From positions 1,359,107 through 1,396,935 of the forward strand of contig CP070767.1 of the NCBI GenBank assembly GCA_020345725.1: a DNA stretch of 37,829 nt, given 5' to 3'. The position numbers and the translations under genes are program-made. Under the pieces are notes generated by a model. The model had not been told where the DNA came from. It saw only the letters and a program-made list of their open reading frames with translations, and did not search any database. Positions 33,645-37,829 of this stretch are shown here, in pieces; the stretch's first letter is position 1, and each line of letters starts with the position of its first letter. The stretch comes from Methanobacteriota archaeon. GTDB taxonomy: Archaea; Thermoplasmatota; Thermoplasmata; RBG-16-68-12; SOIM01.

Positions 33645-34424
33645 ATGAGCGATGTCGTAACATTGGAGAAAGATGGTAAGATTGCAGTCGTAACGGTCAA
33701 CCGACCCGAAGCGCTGAATGCATTGAACTCAGAAGTTCTCACAGGATTGAAGGAAGCGGGTGAAGCTGCCCTGCAGGATGAGGACGTACTTGTTGTCATT
33801 GTGACGGGTGCGGGAGAAAAGGCGTTCGTTGCAGGAGCCGATATCAAAGAAATGACAGGGAAAACGCCGTTGCAGATGAGAGAATTCACAGTGCTGGGTC
33901 ATCATGTCATGTCATTGTTCGCAAAGATGGAAAAACCCACGATTGCAGCGGTGAACGGGTTTGCGCTGGGGGGAGGTTGCGAGCTGGCAATCGCCTGCGA
34001 CATAAGACTGGCTTCGGACAATGCGAAGTTAGGCGTTCCCGAGGTTGGTTTGGGGATATTCCCAGGATTTGGTGGAACCCAAAGGCTTACAAGACTTCTC
34101 GGAAAGGGTAGGGCGTGTGAGCTGATATTCACTGGCAAGATGATCGGTGCTGAGGATGCGGAGAAAATAGGTCTGGTAAACAAGGTTGTGCCTCAGGCGG
34201 ATTTGATGAAGGAGGCAAAAGCTCTGGCTGAGGAAATATCAAGTAAGGGTCCATTGGCCTTGGGGCTTGCCAAATCTGCTGTGAACGGGGCATTGGAAGC
34301 TGGGTTGGATCAAGGTCTAGCCCTAGAGAGGGAGCTCGTGAGTCTAGCTTTCTCAACCCAGGACAAGGAGGAAGGTTTGAAAGCCTTCATTGAGAAGAGG
34401 CCTCCAGAATTCAAAGGCAAGTAG
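33645..34424 (+). CDS. Enoyl-CoA hydratase/isomerase (crotonase) family protein
   Basis: A 259-residue crotonase. ATG 33645 is preceded by AGGTGAT with good spacing; the GTG at 33636 that overlaps the previous stop is less likely. It carries the oxyanion motifs FVAGADIKEM and NGFALGGGCELAIACDIRLAS, and both glutamates expected for hydratase activity (CELA and VPEVGLG). It hydrates 2-enoyl-CoA to 3-hydroxyacyl-CoA and feeds the adjacent dehydrogenase. Together with thiolase these form beta-oxidation (or the reverse, butanoyl-CoA-forming) steps; no acyl-CoA dehydrogenase is in the window. Confidence 0.93.
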   Translation: MSDVVTLEKDGKIAVVTVNRPEALNALNSEVLTGLKEAGEAALQDEDVLVVIVTGAGEKAFVAGADIKEMTGKTPLQMREFTVLGHHVMSLFAKMEKPTIAAVNGFALGGGCELAIACDIRLASDNAKLGVPEVGLGIFPGFGGTQRLTRLLGKGRACELIFTGKMIGAEDAEKIGLVNKVVPQADLMKEAKALAEEISSKGPLALGLAKSAVNGALEAGLDQGLALERELVSLAFSTQDKEEGLKAFIEKRPPEFKGK

Positions 34425-34468
34425 ACAATTCATCCACAATATGGATTCAGTTTGCAGGAGTCGGTATT

Positions 34469-35599
34469 ATGACAACTAAGTTCGAGACAACGGTAAAGCT
34501 CGATAGCAGGATAAAGAGAGCAGCCAGCATCGCAATGAAAGATGTGATGGCCCTCAAGCCCAAGGAGAGAGTTCTGATAATCACCAATCCGGACGAGGAT
34601 GTCCTGACAATTTCGCATGCACTATACGATGCAGTACTCAGTTCCAAAGGCACCCCAACCCTGGTGGTCCAGCCGACGAAGTCCCAGCATGATTTCGCTG
34701 AAGACTCTGTCATCAAGGCCATCCGATCTAACCCAGATATCGTCATCTCCATAAGCCACAAAAAACTTGGAAAGGACAGGTTCGGCCTAAAGAAGCTCTA
34801 CTCAGGAACAGAAAAGGACTATGACCACATCTTCAGATACCTTCTGGAAGAGAAGAAGATACGATCCTTCTGGTCCCCAAGTGTAAGTCTGGAGATGTTC
34901 AAGAGAACTGTACCCATAAACTACCAGGATTTGCGAAGGAGGGTTGCCAAACTCAAGAGAGTGCTGGATGTATCAGAGTATCTCAAAGCTGAGACTGCAG
35001 CGGGTATGGACGTTAAGATCGGCCTTGAAGGAAGGAAAGCGCGAAGAGACGATGGAGACTTCAGAAAACCCGGTCTGGGCGGTAACCTTCCGTCCGGCGA
35101 GGTCTACGTCTCTCCAGAACTTGGCAATTCGGAGGGAACGATCGTGTTCGACGGAAGCATGGCAACAGGAAATGGTGAACTTATCATCCAGGATCCAGTG
35201 GAAGTCGAAGTGGATGGGGGCTTCGCAACTAAGATGAAAGGCAAGAAAGAGGCCAGGGTTCTCAGGAAAGCGGTGAAGAAGGGAGAGCAGGCTGCAATGT
35301 CGATGGTGGAAACAGGTGAGTTCACAAAGGTCAAGGCAACCCAGTACGCCAGGAATGCAAGTAATCTGGGCGAGTTCGGTATCGGACTCAATCCAAAAGC
35401 GAAAATCGTTGGGAACATCCTGGAGGACGAGAAAGTCTTCGGGACGTGTCACATAGCATTGGGCTCGAATTATGACGAAGATGCAAAAGCAATGATCCAT
35501 CTGGACGGAATTATCTATAAACCCACAATAACCGCCTATAAAGGGGGTAAGCCAACAATTCTAATGAAAAGAGGCAAGTTGGAGAAAAGGTTCCTCTGA
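34469..35599 (+). CDS. M29-family aminopeptidase-like protein
   Basis: A 376-residue protein resembling the M29 (aminopeptidase T/S) metallopeptidases: an N-terminal alpha/beta region (about 1-165) and a C-terminal catalytic region with GGNLPSGEVYVSPELGNSEG, FGIGLNPKA and FGTCHIALGSNY, followed by MIHLDGII. These positions carry the two-metal ligands of the family (Glu, Glu, His, His, Asp). It should release N-terminal amino acids from peptides in the cytoplasm, fitting with the secreted subtilisin nearby. ATG 34469 has GGAG ahead. Some archaeal members of this group are only annotated as leucyl aminopeptidase-like; activity not certain. Confidence 0.87.
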   Translation: MTTKFETTVKLDSRIKRAASIAMKDVMALKPKERVLIITNPDEDVLTISHALYDAVLSSKGTPTLVVQPTKSQHDFAEDSVIKAIRSNPDIVISISHKKLGKDRFGLKKLYSGTEKDYDHIFRYLLEEKKIRSFWSPSVSLEMFKRTVPINYQDLRRRVAKLKRVLDVSEYLKAETAAGMDVKIGLEGRKARRDDGDFRKPGLGGNLPSGEVYVSPELGNSEGTIVFDGSMATGNGELIIQDPVEVEVDGGFATKMKGKKEARVLRKAVKKGEQAAMSMVETGEFTKVKATQYARNASNLGEFGIGLNPKAKIVGNILEDEKVFGTCHIALGSNYDEDAKAMIHLDGIIYKPTITAYKGGKPTILMKRGKLEKRFL

Positions 35600-35767
35600 T
35601 CATCCAGTGGACTCGAATTCTTCCTGCAAATCGATGATGACCTGCTCCAGAACCTCTTCGAATGTACTGCTTCGGTACTCCCTCAGTCCACCAAGTTCGC
35701 TCTGCACTCTAGCGAGATATGTCGAAGCCTTCTTCAAGAACTCGATGTTGCACAAAGATTCTTCCAT
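35600..35767 (-). CDS. Small hypothetical protein (55 residues)
   Basis: This 55-residue frame begins at ATG 35767 with GGGAG 6 bases ahead on the minus strand and ends one base from the stop of the convergent aminopeptidase gene. The predicted product (opening MEESLCNIEFLKKASTYLAR) is acidic and helical, with heptad-like Leu/Ile spacing (LGGLREYRSSTFEEVLEQVI). The tight packing against the neighbour and the good ribosome site support a real gene. No family was recognised; location next to rps17e may be informative. Confidence 0.6.
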   Translation of the reverse strand: MEESLCNIEFLKKASTYLARVQSELGGLREYRSSTFEEVLEQVIIDLQEEFESTG

Positions 35768-36045
35768 TCTTACTCCCACTTTGAGGTCTGGCCAAGGAAG
35801 GAAGGGTTTCCTACCATGTCCGCATTTTTCCCGAATAAAGGGTCATATATTTGAAGGTTATGGTTTCCTGTCCAAGAATCGGTGGAAATTGCATTCTGAG
35901 GGGGATTCGAGCCTCTTTTCCAGGTCCTCTGCGGAACTTCTTTGGGAAAAACACGCTTCTTTCAGTCAGTGTCCAGCAATGGCAACCTTTATTAGTGTCG
36001 CTCGTATTGGGTTGGCTTTGCGACATCCTATATGGAGCGATAAAT
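35768..36045. other. Intergenic stretch before rps17e, no gene seen
   Basis: In these 278 bases neither strand has an ORF that looks like a protein gene; longer frames are read-through from rps17e or antisense. It holds TATA-like AAATATATG (minus strand, near 35850) and CCTTTATTAG (35987-35996), the latter about 55 bases before rps17e and its likely promoter. Confidence 0.5.
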
Positions 36046-36237
36046 GTGGGAAGCATAAGACCGACGTACATCAAACGGGTGGCAATTGAGCTAGTGAAAA
36101 GGTTCCCCGAGGAGTTCACGGACGACTACGAACACAACAAGCAGAAGGTTCAAGAGCTCACGAACGTGAAAACTCCCATGATGAGAAATAGGATCGCTGG
36201 ATACGTCACACGCTTCCGCAAATACTACGAGGCTTAG
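36046..36237 (+). CDS. rps17e: 30S ribosomal protein S17e
   Basis: A 63-residue archaeal/eukaryal-type small-subunit ribosomal protein beginning with GTG at 36046 (GGAG about 9 bases ahead). The family core [28 protein letters not shown] and [14 protein letters not shown] is intact and the length is normal. It has no bacterial counterpart, so it fixes the archaeal origin of this DNA. The upstream codons in the same frame do not resemble the family. Confidence 0.95.
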   Translation: MGSIRPTYIKRVAIELVKRFPEEFTDDYEHNKQKVQELTNVKTPMMRNRIAGYVTRFRKYYEA

Positions 36238-36248
36238 CTCCCCTCAAG

Positions 36249-36279
36249 TCTTTTTGGCTTGCACGGGGAAAAACCCCGT
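36249..36279 (+). terminator. T-tract and GC hairpin after rps17e
   Basis: A CTTTTT tract (36250-36255) follows rps17e and is a likely archaeal terminator. Just downstream ACGGGG (36263-36268) and CCCCGT (36274-36279) form a 6-base hairpin with an AAAAA loop, ending about 27 bases before the ABC gene start. The hairpin may be part of termination or of the next gene's leader. Confidence 0.45.
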
Positions 36280-36305
36280 AGCAGGCGGTCGATGTGGTGA
36301 AGAAG

Positions 36306-37316
36306 ATGGCTTACGCTGTAGAGACGAAAGACCTTGGCAGGATCTTCAAACGGAAGAAACGCCTGAAACGCAAAGAGCGGAAGCAAGACCCCGGAAAGAG
36401 AAAGAAGGATGTGGTGGCGCTCAAGGATGTTAACATCCAGGTGAATGAGGGCGAACTATTCGGATTGCTCGGTCCCAACGGGGCTGGGAAGACCACTCTC
36501 ATCAAGATACTTGCCACGCTTCTCCTGCCTTCAGAAGGAGATGCCTGGGTAGCCGGGTACAACGTCGCAAAGGACCCCTTCGAGATCAGGACAAGGATCA
36601 ACATGGTCTCTGGAGGTGAGACATCTGGGTATGGACTTCTCACGGCACGGGAGAACGTCTGGATGTTCTCTCAGTTCTATGGAGTACCTTCCAAGCTCGC
36701 CAAAGAAAGAGCGGATGGGCTCTTCAAGGAATTCGGACTTTGGGAGAAGAGGAACCAGAAGCTCAGGACCCTCTCAAGCGGTGAGAGGCAGAAGATGAGC
36801 ATGATCCGAGCCTTCACCACCGACCCACAAATAATCTTTCTGGACGAGCCAACGCTTGGTCTGGACGTGAATGCCAGCAGGGTGATTCGCAAGTTTGTGA
36901 TGGATTGGGCTAAGGAGAATGAGAATAAGACCGTTCTTCTGACGACTCACTACATGATGGAAGCGGACGAGATGTGCGACCGTGTCGCCATCATTGACAA
37001 GGGAAAGGTCCTGGTCTGTGACACCCCGGAGAACCTGAAGAGGATGGTCAGAAGATCATCCACTCTCAAACTGGAAGTGGACCCCCTGAAGGATTACTCT
37101 AGGTTCCGTGACATCCAGGGCATTAGGAATTTCTCCAAGAAAGAGAATCCAGAGACGCAGATGGCACAGTTGGTCTTCATCGTTGATGACGAAGCAGCCG
37201 TCTCTGATGTTGTTTCCGAAATCATGAGTCAAGGGAAGAGAATTCACGAGCTTCAGAAGACGGAACCGACTCTGGAAGATGTCTTCGTTAGTCTGGTGGG
37301 AAGGGCTCTGGAATGA
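36306..37316 (+). CDS. ABC transporter ATP-binding protein (ABC-2 / drug-exporter type)
   Basis: A 336-residue ATPase. It has Walker A GPNGAGKTT, Q-loop replaced by a GGETSGYG segment (the usual Gln is not obvious), signature LSSGERQK, Walker B IIFLDEPTLGLD and the switch His in LLTTHYMMEADE. An unusually basic insert (residues about 14-36, KRKKRLKRKERK) lies near the start, before VVALKDVNI. The C-terminal about 90 residues match the accessory domain of DrrA/CcmA-like exporters. The start is ATG 36306 (GGTGA ahead); GTG at 36294/36297 is possible. Overlaps its permease by ATGA. Confidence 0.92.
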   Translation: MAYAVETKDLGRIFKRKKRLKRKERKQDPGKRKKDVVALKDVNIQVNEGELFGLLGPNGAGKTTLIKILATLLLPSEGDAWVAGYNVAKDPFEIRTRINMVSGGETSGYGLLTARENVWMFSQFYGVPSKLAKERADGLFKEFGLWEKRNQKLRTLSSGERQKMSMIRAFTTDPQIIFLDEPTLGLDVNASRVIRKFVMDWAKENENKTVLLTTHYMMEADEMCDRVAIIDKGKVLVCDTPENLKRMVRRSSTLKLEVDPLKDYSRFRDIQGIRNFSKKENPETQMAQLVFIVDDEAAVSDVVSEIMSQGKRIHELQKTEPTLEDVFVSLVGRALE

Positions 37317-37829
37317 ATCTCCATCTGAAGCTGAACGTAAGGGCCCTGCTTGGCCGAGCATACCCCAGGATCATAGGAGCGCAGAGAGAACCCAGCTGGA
37401 TGTTCTTCGAGATATTTCTCCCTGTTCTTAGCATAGCCGCCTATGTCTTCATCTACTACGCTCTGAAGGCTCCTCCCGAATTCGTGGGGTTCGTGATACT
37501 CGGCGGTGCGATGACAGCCTTCTGGTTGAACGTGCTCTGGAGCATGGCTGCCCAGCTCTACTGGGAGAAGGAGATTGGGAACCTGCAACTGTATATGATA
37601 GCCCCCATGTCACGTATGTCTCTTCTTGGCGGAATGGCGGTCGGTGGGATTTTCATGTCCTCCACGCGTGCAGCTGCAACGATAGTCGTGGGTGTCATTC
37701 TGTTCAAAGGGGCCAGCCCTGTCTTTCCTCTGATGCTGATTCCAGTGTTCTTGGTGACTCTCATTGCCTTGTATGGAATGGGCATGATGTTCGCTTCACT
37801 CTATCTTATGTGGGGCAGGGAAGCCTGGC
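37313..37829 (+). CDS. ABC-2 type transporter permease, 3'-truncated by window edge
   Basis: First 172 residues of a permease starting at ATG 37313, overlapping the ATPase stop by ATGA. A cytoplasmic amphipathic N-terminus (LKLNVRALLGRAYPRIIGAQREPSW, read in parts) is followed by hydrophobic segments FFEIFLPVLSIAAYVFIYYAL, FVGFVILGGAMTAFWLNVLW and, after the YWEKEIGNLQLYMIAP loop typical of ABC-2 permeases, further membrane helices up to the edge. With the ATPase it forms an exporter for an unknown lipid, drug or polysaccharide-like substrate. Confidence 0.88.
   Translation, partial: MNLHLKLNVRALLGRAYPRIIGAQREPSWMFFEIFLPVLSIAAYVFIYYALKAPPEFVGFVILGGAMTAFWLNVLWSMAAQLYWEKEIGNLQLYMIAPMSRMSLLGGMAVGGIFMSSTRAAATIVVGVILFKGASPVFPLMLIPVFLVTLIALYGMGMMFASLYLMWGREAW

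Noticed and set aside
35900-35925. tRNA T-arm-like GGGATTCGAGCC
   Set aside because: No matching acceptor stem, D-arm or anticodon stem could be found around it.
35607-36089. A 160-codon plus-strand frame and the read-through frame into rps17e
   Set aside because: The translations are low in family-like patterns, overlap the better supported minus-strand small gene and the rps17e promoter, and rps17e has a clean start at 36046.
36425-36438. Perfect 14-base palindrome GGATGTTAACATCC
   Set aside because: It lies inside the ABC ATPase coding region, occurs once, and is short enough to be chance.

Overview
The window looks like a chromosomal piece of a euryarchaeal-type archaeon. The signs are an archaeal ribosomal protein S17e gene, an ATP-dependent DNA ligase of the archaeal/eukaryal type, a four-subunit archaeal pyruvate:ferredoxin oxidoreductase, a TrmB-family regulator, TATA boxes about 25 bases ahead of several start codons (some apparently leaderless), and GGAGG-type ribosome binding sites elsewhere. 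G+C is close to one half by eye. Large secreted NosD-type, propeller and subtilisin proteins beside thiolase, hydroxyacyl-CoA dehydrogenase and enoyl-CoA hydratase genes suggest a heterotrophic, protein- or fatty-acid-degrading Thermoplasmatota-like lineage. That placement is inference.

Layout. 1-2833: hydantoinase/oxoprolinase-type HyuA (cut at the left edge) and HyuB. 2840-6273: a V4R-domain protein, a NifB-domain radical SAM protein, three evenly spaced palindromes, dCMP deaminase, a metallo-beta-lactamase-fold hydrolase and a NifU-like scaffold. 6374-10142: two tandem secreted beta-helix proteins with membrane anchors. 10299-14441: a four-gene 2-oxoacid chain-elongation cluster (synthase, isomerase large and small subunits, dehydrogenase). 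14519-19468: an acetyl-CoA-synthetase-like enzyme and porCDAB. 19580-20134: an unrecognised membrane protein.

20295-25262 is the most interesting part. A TrmB-like regulator and what appears to be a stand-alone copy of its sensor domain run leftward. Divergently, an operon reads: ubiquitin-like protein, E2-like protein, membrane-anchored JAB/JAMM protease, E1/ThiF-like enzyme, winged-helix protein. This is the Ubl-E2-DUB-E1 order of bacterial ISG15-like (Bil) antiviral operons, here in an archaeal setting. A second winged-helix paralog converges on the operon's end. The operon's promoter and leader are repeated (48 of 67 positions identical, no gaps) 3.6 kb downstream, ahead of a 20-codon ORF and a secreted beta-propeller/PKD protein, which suggests co-regulation or a duplicated control region.

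27457-37829: DNA ligase, a TPR protein, a secreted subtilisin-like protease, a beta-oxidation cluster (thiolase, DUF35 partner, 3-hydroxyacyl-CoA dehydrogenase, enoyl-CoA hydratase), an M29-like aminopeptidase, a 55-residue unrecognised ORF, rps17e, and an ABC-2 type exporter whose permease runs off the right edge. No rRNA, convincing tRNA, insertion sequence or true CRISPR array was seen, and no gene-free stretch exceeds 300 bases.
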